Origin: Oscillospiraceae bacterium
GTDB taxonomy: Bacteria; Bacillota; Clostridia; Oscillospirales; Oscillospiraceae
Length of the DNA: 11,925 nucleotides
Assembly (NCBI GenBank): GCA_009786775.1
Contig: WQRL01000022.1
Coordinates: 1 to 11,925, forward strand
Direction: 5' to 3'
Numbering within the stretch: position 1 is the stretch's first letter; each line of letters begins with the position of its first letter. The notes beneath the pieces are model-generated. The model did not search any database. It saw nothing but the letters and a program-made list of their open reading frames with translations, and had not been told where the DNA came from. A program made the translations under genes and the position numbers. Positions 6,218-11,925 of this stretch are shown here, piece after piece.

Positions 6218-7450
6218 TCAAATTGGAAAAGTGTAGTAACGGTAGACGTGTACCAACTCTCCGTTATGCGCGCAAATATAAAAAACATAATATCTACGTT
6301 GGACAACCTGAACTATATCTCTTCCCGATGTAACCATGTCCCCACCTATCGGCACTCCCCATGTCAATTGAGGCTCAAATTTTCCGTGCGCAATTATCGC
6401 TAGCGATGGTTCGATAGCGTGTGGGTTGCGAACAAACCCAGGGCTGCTCCAATCGCGTGCATCAAAAAATTCGGTTGCCTTTTTCATTGCATCCTCAGGA
6501 GAAATAGTAGGCTCAACCATTGTAATCGCATAGCTAACATCAGGCACATAACTCACTGCCGAATGCTGCACGGCACGATTAGCATTAACAGTAATTCTTA
6601 CAGTTGCATATCGGATTGGTATCCCCATATGTACCCTTTGAAGGTAGAACTGATATGTCACCGGCCGATTCCTGGGCGTTCTTCTTCGTATCCGTGTCAG
6701 CACAAACTCTTCGGCAGTATTTTGTATATCCATCCACCTAAATTGTTCAATGTTCTCTAAGGCTAAAAGGGCATCCTCCAAAATAAAGTGACGATGGCGC
6801 GGCTCATTGATTTCACCAATCGGGTCAAGGATTGCCTCTCCTGCCTGAAGAACCTGACTTAACCTGTACACAATTACGACAGCCTCTGCACGAGTGATGT
6901 TCTGCCTTGGGGCAAATGCGCCGTTATGGTAACCGTGGACTATTCCTAATGCATTATTGACAGCCACTGCGCGAAACGCCCAAAACGAAATATCTTGAGC
7001 ATCTGTAAACGGCATTAAACCCGCAGTATCAGTATCAATTATGTTGAAGATTATATAACAAACTTCTTCCCTCGTAGCAAATGTGTTTCCGCGAAACTCA
7101 TTATTTGAAAATATATTCACATGTGCCCTAAATTTGAGCAATGTTTCATAAAACCAAGCACCTTCCGAAACATCGGTAAATGCTAATTCCCCGCTCTCTG
7201 CAACAGGCAACTCCAAGGCGTTATCTAGCAAAGTTATAATCTCAGCTCTGGTTATATTGGCATTCGGCCTGAATGTCCCATCAGGAAATCCGTTAATCCA
7301 GCCTCTGGACACAGCCTGCCTAAACTCTGTTTCAAAAAATGTCCCACTTATATCATCAACGGACGGCTGTGCTGAAACAAAGCCCACTGATGAAAATGAT
7401 AGTATAATTGCCAGTATTACTGAAATAATTGAGCGTATCTTCCTTTGCAT
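6218..7450 (-). CDS. exported SLH protein with propeptide-like (FTP/PepSY) tail, paralogue 1
   Basis: A 410-residue protein. The signal peptide MQRKIRSIISVILAIILSF... is cleaved near VSAQ (residue 27). Three SLH repeats lie at about 36-82 (GWINGFPDGTFRPNANITRAE), 90-140 (ATREE) and 147-201 (ITRAEA), so the wall anchor is N-terminal. The remainder looks like the propeptide region of M4-type metalloproteases. Residues 264-300 fit an FTP-like motif (YQFYLQRVHMGIPIRYATV), 315-332 a helix (ISPEDAMKKATEFFD), and 348-405 a PepSY-like sheet (TWGVPI..., YYVFYICAHNGELVHVYRY). No HEXXH protease domain follows. The ribosome binding site AAGGG is weaker than in its paralogue. This is the second gene of the - strand cluster. 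Confidence 0.87.
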   Translation of the reverse strand: MQRKIRSIISVILAIILSFSSVGFVSAQPSVDDISGTFFETEFRQAVSRGWINGFPDGTFRPNANITRAEIITLLDNALELPVAESGELAFTDVSEGAWFYETLLKFRAHVNIFSNNEFRGNTFATREEVCYIIFNIIDTDTAGLMPFTDAQDISFWAFRAVAVNNALGIVHGYHNGAFAPRQNITRAEAVVIVYRLSQVLQAGEAILDPIGEINEPRHRHFILEDALLALENIEQFRWMDIQNTAEEFVLTRIRRRTPRNRPVTYQFYLQRVHMGIPIRYATVRITVNANRAVQHSAVSYVPDVSYAITMVEPTISPEDAMKKATEFFDARDWSSPGFVRNPHAIEPSLAIIAHGKFEPQLTWGVPIGGDMVTSGRDIVQVVQRRYYVFYICAHNGELVHVYRYYTFPI

Positions 7451-7543
7451 AGTTTGCGTCCCTTATCCTTAATATTCTCTAAATCCAGCTGCATAATCGC
7501 GCCTAATTGATGGCTCCCGCAGAACCTATGCCGCTGGCATTGT

Positions 7544-8857
7544 TCATGCTATGTAGTATTGATGTAGGTTTACCCAATCTCCGTTGTGTGCACAAATATA
7601 AAAAACATAGAACCTATCCTGAATCGGACCCTCGCTTGTCATAAACGTGTCCCCACCTATCGGTACAGCCCACGTCAGCCGAGGTGTTAACCCTCTGTTT
7701 GCAGTTATTGCAAGCGACGGTTCAATTGCATGTGGGTTGCGGACAAACCCCGGGCTAACCCAATCTCGAGTGTCAAAAAAATCATCGGCTTTTTGCATTG
7801 CATCCTCAGGAGAAATTGTTGGCACAATGGTAGTAATAGCATACCTAACATCCGGCCTATACCCGGACGCAATAGATTCTACGGTTCCATTACTGTTAGC
7901 CCTGATATTTACTGTTGCAAAGTGAACGGGGATGCCTTGATGAACTTGTTGTAAGTGGAAACGATATGCCACAGGTTGTCCCGGAAGTGCTGACCTGCGA
8001 ATCTCCATAGGCTCAAATTCCTCAGCAGCATTGTATATATCCATTAAGTCAGCAATACTTTCAAGGGCAAGAATGGCATCTTCCAATGTGAACACCCTGA
8101 CATTAGTAAACGTGCCTCCAATGAAACTGGGTGAACCACCGCTCTGATTAATTTGCAAAGACGGCCCTGTGGCGTTTTCAATATCCTCCAGAGTAAACGT
8201 GCGCGGCTCATTATTTTCACCATCGGGGTCAAGCGTCGCCTCGCCTGCAAGCAAAACCTGACTTAGCCTGTAGACAATTATAACTGCCTCGGCACGAGTG
8301 ATGTTCTGCCTTGGGGCAAATGAGCCGTCAGGGTAACCGCGAACTATCCCTAATGCGTGATTAACTCCCACTGCCTGAAAAGCCCAAAACGAAATGTCTT
8401 GCGCATCTGTAAATGATGATGTACCCGGCATAACATCTGTATCAATCAGATTAAAAATTATGTAGCAAACTTCTTCCCTCGTAGCAAATGTGTTTCCGCG
8501 AAACTCATTATTTGCGGAGACATTCACATGTGCCCTAAATTTGAGCAATGTTTCATAAAACCAAGCACCTGCCGAAACATCGGTAAATGCTAATTCCCCG
8601 CTCTCTGCAACAGGCAATTCCAAAGCGTTATCTAGCAATGTTATAATCTCAGCTCTGGTTATATTGGCATTCGGCCTGAATGTTCCATCAGGAAATCCGT
8701 TAATCCAGCCTCTGGACACAGCCTGCCTAAACTCTGTTTCAAAGAAGGTCCCGCTTATATCATCGCCGGACGGTTGTGCTGAAACAAAGCCCAATGATAA
8801 AAATGATAATATAATTGCCAATATGACTGAAATAATTGAGCGTATCTTCTTTTGCAT
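7544..8857 (-). CDS. exported SLH protein with propeptide-like tail, paralogue 2
   Basis: A 437-residue protein with the same layout as its neighbour: signal peptide (MQKKIRSIISVILAIILSF, cut near VSAQ), SLH repeats at about 36-82, 90-140 and 148-202, FTP-like region 297-335 (RFHLQQVHQGIPVHFATV) and PepSY-like end 380-436. The start is ATG 8857 with GAGGAGG just upstream; an upstream ATG at 8911 lacks a site and precedes the signal peptide, so it is rejected. DNA of the SLH half is nearly identical to paralogue 1, while the tails have diverged. Residues 219-255 are an insertion relative to paralogue 1 that repeats FTLED (FTLEDIENA, then VFTLEDAILA). It is probably the first gene of the operon. 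Confidence 0.88.
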   Translation of the reverse strand: MQKKIRSIISVILAIILSFLSLGFVSAQPSGDDISGTFFETEFRQAVSRGWINGFPDGTFRPNANITRAEIITLLDNALELPVAESGELAFTDVSAGAWFYETLLKFRAHVNVSANNEFRGNTFATREEVCYIIFNLIDTDVMPGTSSFTDAQDISFWAFQAVGVNHALGIVRGYPDGSFAPRQNITRAEAVIIVYRLSQVLLAGEATLDPDGENNEPRTFTLEDIENATGPSLQINQSGGSPSFIGGTFTNVRVFTLEDAILALESIADLMDIYNAAEEFEPMEIRRSALPGQPVAYRFHLQQVHQGIPVHFATVNIRANSNGTVESIASGYRPDVRYAITTIVPTISPEDAMQKADDFFDTRDWVSPGFVRNPHAIEPSLAITANRGLTPRLTWAVPIGGDTFMTSEGPIQDRFYVFYICAHNGDWVNLHQYYIA

Positions 8858-8911
8858 AGTTTGCGTCCTCCTCGTTCTATAAATACAACTGCATGACCCG
8901 TCTAATCGCAT

Positions 8912-9281
8912 CCATCTCTATAGACGTTTCTGCCTTGCATGTACCTCTCAATGATTAATAATGGCTCGTCAAAGATATTACTCAAAAGATATTATTCATT
9001 TGAATTATCTCATCAAACGGAATGTTAAGTTATAGATTCTAAGTTCTGCATTATATCCTTCGCTTCATGCAAAAGCCTCCTAATATATGTGTCGTTTGCG
9101 CTTAATTCCAGTCGTCGTTGCCTGATTGTTGCCTGATTGTTTCCTGAATAAATTCCTCACTATTATATATCTATTTTTGGGGTCAAAAAACCACATATAC
9201 TCTCTACTTTAGCAAGTTTTTCCAAAATCAAGAGATAATTTTCCCAAAACTTCCGACTATCAATGAACACTGAGAGAGAGT
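8912..9281. other. divergent intergenic region between SLH operon and sigma factor gene
   Basis: About 400 bp, AT-rich, with no convincing gene. It must hold the promoter of the - strand SLH cluster, but I could not pick a convincing -35/-10 pair for it. An 11-bp tandem repeat TGCCTGATTGT occurs at 9119-9129 and 9130-9140. On the - strand a 43-codon open stretch (9156 down to 9025, containing RLELSANDTYIRRLLHEAKD) looks protein-like but lacks a start codon and binding site, so it may be a gene remnant. Bases 8858-8920 resemble the leader of paralogue 1 (7451-7510), so the gene duplication included upstream sequence. Confidence 0.5.
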
Positions 9282-9309
9282 TTGCTTTAAGCGCGGTTTG
9301 TGATAAAAT
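9282..9309 (+). promoter_or_regulatory. candidate promoter of the sigma/anti-sigma operon (extended -10)
   Basis: TTGCTT (9282-9287) and TAAAAT (9304-9309) are separated by 16 bp. A TGA directly before the -10 gives an extended -10 (TGATAAAAT). The expected start is near 9316, leaving a short leader with AGGAGGG before ATG 9337. This is a housekeeping-type match, not an ECF GAAAC-type one. Confidence 0.5.
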
Positions 9310-9336
9310 GTAAATAATTAGTTACAGGAGGGAGTC

Positions 9337-9816
9337 ATGCATATACATCAGCATAAATTTTTAGAAATTCTATTTTCTGAACATTATCTCTCACTGCTCA
9401 GGCACGCACTGTCAGTTTTACAGGACGAACATCTTGCAGAGAACGCAGTGCAAGAAACATTTCTAATTGCATGTGAAAAAATCGACATGCTTTTTTCACA
9501 TCCCAATCCCGCCGGGGCATTACGGTTGACATTGGTTAATGTAATTAAGCGGATTCAGGCGAATCAGAATAAAAAACGCATGGTACCCATTGATTCATTA
9601 AAACCTGAAACTTTAAGTACTGTAGATGAAGTAGACCTTAAAACTATGTATGGCAACATTGTTTCTTCGGATGAGTTAGAGTTAATAGAGAAGCTCTACA
9701 TAAAGAAATATACATATGAAGAGCTCGCAGACGAGCTGGGTGAGCAAGTATCCACCATTAGCATGAGAGTAAAACGAGCAAAAGAAAAATTCCGAAAAAA
9801 CTTCGCAGAACAATAA
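9337..9816 (+). CDS. ECF-type RNA polymerase sigma factor
   Basis: A 159-residue cytoplasmic sigma-70-family protein. Region 2 spans about residues 8-75 (HYLSLLRHALSVLQDEHLAE, NAVQETFLIACEKID), and region 4 about 108-157 (SDELELIEKLYIKKYTYEEL, then ADELGEQVSTISMRVKRAKE as the helix-turn-helix that reads the -35 element). Region 3 is absent, as expected for ECF factors. An AGGAGGG site precedes ATG 9337. Its partner membrane protein begins 99 nt downstream. It would direct transcription of an envelope-related regulon after release from that partner; the target genes are unknown, the divergent SLH cluster being the nearest candidate. Confidence 0.9.
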   Translation: MHIHQHKFLEILFSEHYLSLLRHALSVLQDEHLAENAVQETFLIACEKIDMLFSHPNPAGALRLTLVNVIKRIQANQNKKRMVPIDSLKPETLSTVDEVDLKTMYGNIVSSDELELIEKLYIKKYTYEELADELGEQVSTISMRVKRAKEKFRKNFAEQ

Positions 9817-9915
9817 GAATATCGTACTAATATTATCATCTCTGACAACATTTGAATATTGATGTGATTTTTTGCCCCTAAATTTAGATCTATTATTACG
9901 AGGAGATTCACAAGA

Positions 9916-10830
9916 ATGGCTAAAAACTGTATTGATGAAACGAGGTCAAGGTATCCTAATCTTGAAAATCTGAGCCTAGATGAACTGCAAACTCTCATTC
10001 GACAGGATTTTTATTCGACAGAATGTACAGATATGGACTATATTGCTGCAATATTGGAGGTGATGGAAAAAAAAGAAGCGGAGAATCCTAACCACGTCCC
10101 TATTGATGTAAAAGCTGCGTGGAAAGATTTTGAGGAAAACTACATTGGCAAAGAATCCGCATATTTACATTTACTTCCCGCTGATGAAATTTTTGAAGCA
10201 AAACCCAGTGTTTCAAAATCTACGGCAACACGCAGGCGCAGCCCCGTTAAACTTGCCCGCATTGCTGCAATTGTGGTTATGGCTGTTATGTTTCTCGGTG
10301 TGTTTACAGCACAAGCATTAGGCCACAACGTATTTCAATCCATAGCCCAGTGGACATCCGATGTTTTTACATTCGGAGGCTCCGGCGGTGAGGTTGAAAC
10401 AGGACCTCTGTTTTTGGAAAACCCATATGACAGGCAGTATAAATCATTACAAGATGTGATTGATGAGATAGGTGTGACAGTTTCAGTAATACCTACGTGG
10501 TATCCGGAGGGCTTTGTTCAAACACAATTGAATGTTGTAGCATTTTATGAGCGGGTAATGATTCACGCCCTTTTTGAGCAGGAAGAAAATGCACTCACAA
10601 TAGCGGTAATAATAAATTACGCTCCTGTATACGGCTCTGTTTTCTTTCACGAGAAAGATGACAGGACTGTTGAAGAGTACAGATCGCATGGGATAGCGCA
10701 TTATATTATGACCAATTATGATAGGGCTGTTGCAGTATGGCTAAATGAATATGCAGAGGTTAGCATACAAGGGGATATTTCTGAAACATATCTAAGAAAG
10801 ATGATAACCTCAATTTATGAGCCATTCTAG
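9916..10830 (+). CDS. single-pass membrane anti-sigma/sensor protein, DUF4367-like
   Basis: A 304-residue protein. Residues 1-108 are cytoplasmic and acidic/helical (LENLSLDELQTLIRQDF..., DVKAAWKDFEENY), the likely sigma-binding part. A basic stop-transfer cluster TRRRSPVK is followed by a membrane helix at about 113-135 (LARIAAIVVMAVMFLGVFTA). The outside domain carries the DUF4367 signature IPTWYPEGF (about 193-201) and ends ETYLRKMITSIYEPF. A GAGGAG site (9900-9905) precedes ATG 9916. There is no canonical zinc anti-sigma HxxxCxxC motif. The order sigma then membrane protein is the standard sigma/anti-sigma arrangement, so it probably holds the sigma factor inactive until an envelope signal arrives. 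It ends 3 nt before the duplicated terminator. Confidence 0.85.
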   Translation: MAKNCIDETRSRYPNLENLSLDELQTLIRQDFYSTECTDMDYIAAILEVMEKKEAENPNHVPIDVKAAWKDFEENYIGKESAYLHLLPADEIFEAKPSVSKSTATRRRSPVKLARIAAIVVMAVMFLGVFTAQALGHNVFQSIAQWTSDVFTFGGSGGEVETGPLFLENPYDRQYKSLQDVIDEIGVTVSVIPTWYPEGFVQTQLNVVAFYERVMIHALFEQEENALTIAVIINYAPVYGSVFFHEKDDRTVEEYRSHGIAHYIMTNYDRAVAVWLNEYAEVSIQGDISETYLRKMITSIYEPF

Positions 10831-10833
10831 GGG

Positions 10834-10932
10834 GACCATCCGAAGTGTCGTTATAGGAACTGAGTTTCTTATAACGGCACTTCGTTTTTTTGTGCTTTAT
10901 CTTACTGTGCCTTATAGCTGCAAGGGTTGCAG
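10834..10932 (+). repeat. 99-bp direct repeat, copy B
   Basis: This is 97/99 identical to 1472-1570. It starts with GACCA, the last five bases of tRNA-Pro, yet there is no tRNA body before it: the anti-sigma stop codon ends at 10830. It ends at CTGCAAGGGTTGCAG and runs straight into the XRE gene stub. Because the tRNA-associated copy has the intact context, B is the derived copy. Confidence 0.93.
10841..10891 (+). terminator. duplicated tRNA-Pro terminator, now ending the sigma/anti-sigma operon
   Basis: The stem CGAAGTGTCGTTATA (10841-10855) pairs with TATAACGGCACTTCG (10870-10884), followed by TTTTTTT (10885-10891). Relative to the tRNA copy one G-C pair is now a T-G wobble (10848), so the hairpin should still work. 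It is only about 10 nt after the anti-sigma stop. Confidence 0.92.
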
Positions 10933-11027
10933 ACTTGCTTCAACGTCTCTCACAAGGCTTTGGAATTTCATTGTCGCAGTTGCTTGACGTTTCTGAATTT
11001 AATGAAGCTCAATTTGAAGATGAGTGA
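10926..11027 (+). pseudogene. 3' stub of an XRE/Cro-type HTH regulator gene
   Basis: In the frame ending at TGA 11025-11027 the translation reads VADLLQRLSQGFGISLSQLL and then DVSEFNEAQFEDE. This matches the closing part of Cro/C1-type regulators (TLQRICEGFGISLSQLF type), after the recognition helix. Everything N-terminal is missing, and the frame upstream runs into the duplicated terminator. The boundary of homology coincides with the end of the 99-bp repeat within two codons. It is not expressed as a functional repressor. Confidence 0.7.
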
Positions 11028-11060
11028 ATTTTAACGTCCTCATTACGGTCTATTAACAGT

Positions 11061-11177
11061 TCACTTTCTAGACTTTAATGCGATAACAGCCGAACAAACA
11101 TCGAGTACAAGCGTTAGCAGATGCAGTGCCAAAAATATCTCCGGAGACGTTATAAGATGATATAGATAAAAAAACAT
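11061..11177 (-). CDS. possible small hydrophobic peptide, 38 residues
   Basis: An open frame from ATG 11177 to the stop at 11061 reads MFFYLYHLITSPEIFLALHL, then LTLVLDVCSAVIALKSRK. It has one long hydrophobic segment with a basic tail, the general shape of small membrane peptides and type I toxins. The ribosome binding site is poor (only GGACC upstream) and no family is recognised. A longer GTG-started version to 11273 also lacks a site. It may be chance. The rest of 11028-11314 shows no gene. Confidence 0.2.
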   Translation of the reverse strand: MFFYLYHLITSPEIFLALHLLTLVLDVCSAVIALKSRK

Positions 11178-11314
11178 TGGGTCCAGATTTGCCAGTTCAC
11201 CCAAAGAACCCCGGAACTGTAGCCGTTGGCTCTTGGATATATGGGCGCAGGCTTCGCTATGCGACAGACTCACCTTTGGTTAGGTCACCCCACGCTAAAC
11301 CAGCCGCCGGACAA

Positions 11315-11416
11315 GGGGGGTAATATAGCAACGCGCCCCTACAAACGGCAGACGCAATACTGAGCGTCTTTTCGTTTGCAGGGGCGCGCTGCATGTCAGG
11401 AAGCTATACCGCCCCC
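11315..11416. repeat. 102-bp long-hairpin (MITE-like) element
   Basis: Outer arms GGGGGGTAATATAGC (11315-11329) and AGCTATACCGCCCCC (11402-11416) pair imperfectly. Middle arms CGCGCCCCTACAAACG (11332-11347) and CGTTTGCAGGGGCGCG (11373-11388) pair at 15 of 16. The inner stem is GACGC (11351-11355) with GCGTC (11364-11368). The right arm has about 10 extra bases. It has no coding capacity. It lies 8 bp past the stop of the last SLH gene, where it may end that transcript, although no U-tract follows on that strand. Confidence 0.65.
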
Positions 11417-11424
11417 ATCACTTG

Positions 11425-11925
11425 TTAGTCTGCTACATTTGACAGAAGCCTTACTAGCATCGCTGCAGCTTCTGCTCTGGTGGCTGTTTCCATCGGGTTG
11501 AATCTATTGCCTGGGCCGCCTGCTACTATGCCTGCTTCATACCCTCTGGATACTGCTTCCCTTGCGTGGGCGGAAATTGTGCCGCTGTCGGCAAAGCCTG
11601 TGTAGCTGCTCACGCCCGGAAGTTCCATCTCGCCCATGTCCGCATAGCGGATTAGGATTGTTGTGAGGTCTTGGCGCCTGATGTTCTCGCCAGGGGCGAA
11701 CCTTCCTTCACCGAAGCCCTGTACTATTCCGTTCGCAGCTCCCCAGATTATTGCATCTGTGTACCATCTGCCGGCTGCCACATCGTTAAACGGATTTGCA
11801 ATCCCGCTTACACTCGGCGAGCCTTCTTGGCGGAAGAGCATTGTAACTATCATCGCGCGTGTCAGTGGCAGGTTCGGGCTAAACTGAGTATCTGTTATGC
11901 CTGTCATTATGTCATTTTCGAATAC
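11425..11925 (-). CDS. SLH-domain surface protein, C-terminal part (runs off the right edge)
   Basis: The frame is open to base 11925, so the gene begins outside the window; 166 residues are visible before TAA (11425-11427). They hold two full SLH repeats and the end of a first. The first shows MTGITDTQFSPNLPLTRAM, the second NPFNDVAAGRWYTDAIIWGA ... ENIRRQD, and the third YTGFADSGTISAHAREAV ... ATRAEAAAM. The layout and spacing closely follow the C-terminus of the SLH protein at 3507-4736, including the degenerate motif in the second repeat. It is a wall-anchored exported protein; the functional N-terminal part is not visible. Confidence 0.92.
   Translation of the reverse strand, partial: VFENDIMTGITDTQFSPNLPLTRAMIVTMLFRQEGSPSVSGIANPFNDVAAGRWYTDAIIWGAANGIVQGFGEGRFAPGENIRRQDLTTILIRYADMGEMELPGVSSYTGFADSGTISAHAREAVSRGYEAGIVAGGPGNRFNPMETATRAEAAAMLVRLLSNVAD

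Noticed and set aside
6204..6221. TTG start at 6221 for the lipoprotein
   Set aside because: The GAGAGG ribosome binding site would lie inside the coding region; ATG 6206 sits at the right distance from it and gives a normal signal peptide.
8044..8250. Small minus-strand ORF in the middle of SLH paralogue 2
   Set aside because: Out of frame with the conserved protein, with no ribosome binding site.
9119..9147. Possible CRISPR-like or iteron repeats (TGCCTGATTGT)
   Set aside because: Only two adjacent 11-bp copies with no spacers; more likely a simple tandem duplication.
1472..10932. Active integrative element at tRNA-Pro
   Set aside because: No integrase, excisionase, relaxase or replication gene lies between the repeats, and the repeat covers only five bases of the tRNA. 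It was kept only as a possible relic.

Overview
The window looks like a chromosomal segment from a low-to-moderate GC Firmicute, probably an anaerobic clostridial lineage. The reasons are strong AGGAGG-type ribosome binding sites, sigma-A-like promoters, an ECF sigma factor paired with a DUF4367-type membrane protein, several SLH-domain surface proteins, and a tRNA gene with encoded CCA. No species can be named from sequence alone.

Left part (1-3400, mostly + strand). A 4-alpha-glucanotransferase gene (malQ), cut by the window edge, is followed by a near-consensus promoter, tRNA-Pro(TGG) and its terminator. Then comes a strip of decayed toxin-antitoxin and phage-defence genes. It holds the 3' end of a hicA toxin beside a 146-bp inverted-repeat element, an intact short hicB-like antitoxin, an intact RelB-type antitoxin, a relE toxin that loses its C-terminus, and a second hicB-like antitoxin that may be frameshifted. 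After these sit a promoter, a compact structured transcript with its own terminator, and the N-terminal quarter of an Abi_2 (AbiD/AbiF) protein. In this strip the toxins and effector are broken while the antitoxins stay largely open.

Middle part (3500-8860, - strand). Four exported proteins are encoded in one direction, probably as an operon read from 8857 down to 3507. Two tandem paralogues each carry a signal peptide, three N-terminal SLH repeats and a propeptide-like (FTP/PepSY) tail with no protease. A lipoprotein with four internal repeats follows, and then a protein with an unknown N-terminal exported domain and three C-terminal SLH repeats. A further SLH protein enters from the right edge (11425-11925, - strand).

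Right part (9300-11420). Transcribed away from the SLH cluster is an ECF sigma factor gene, then a single-pass membrane protein that is probably its anti-sigma/sensor. The adjacency suggests an envelope-sensing switch next to the surface proteins it may control; this is inference. The operon ends in a 99-bp sequence that is 97/99 identical to the last five bases of tRNA-Pro plus its terminator and flank 9.36 kb upstream. Directly after it lies the 3' stub of an XRE-type regulator gene. The two copies therefore bracket the accessory block. A second hairpin element (11315-11416) sits before the last SLH gene. No transposase, integrase, CRISPR array or rRNA was seen.
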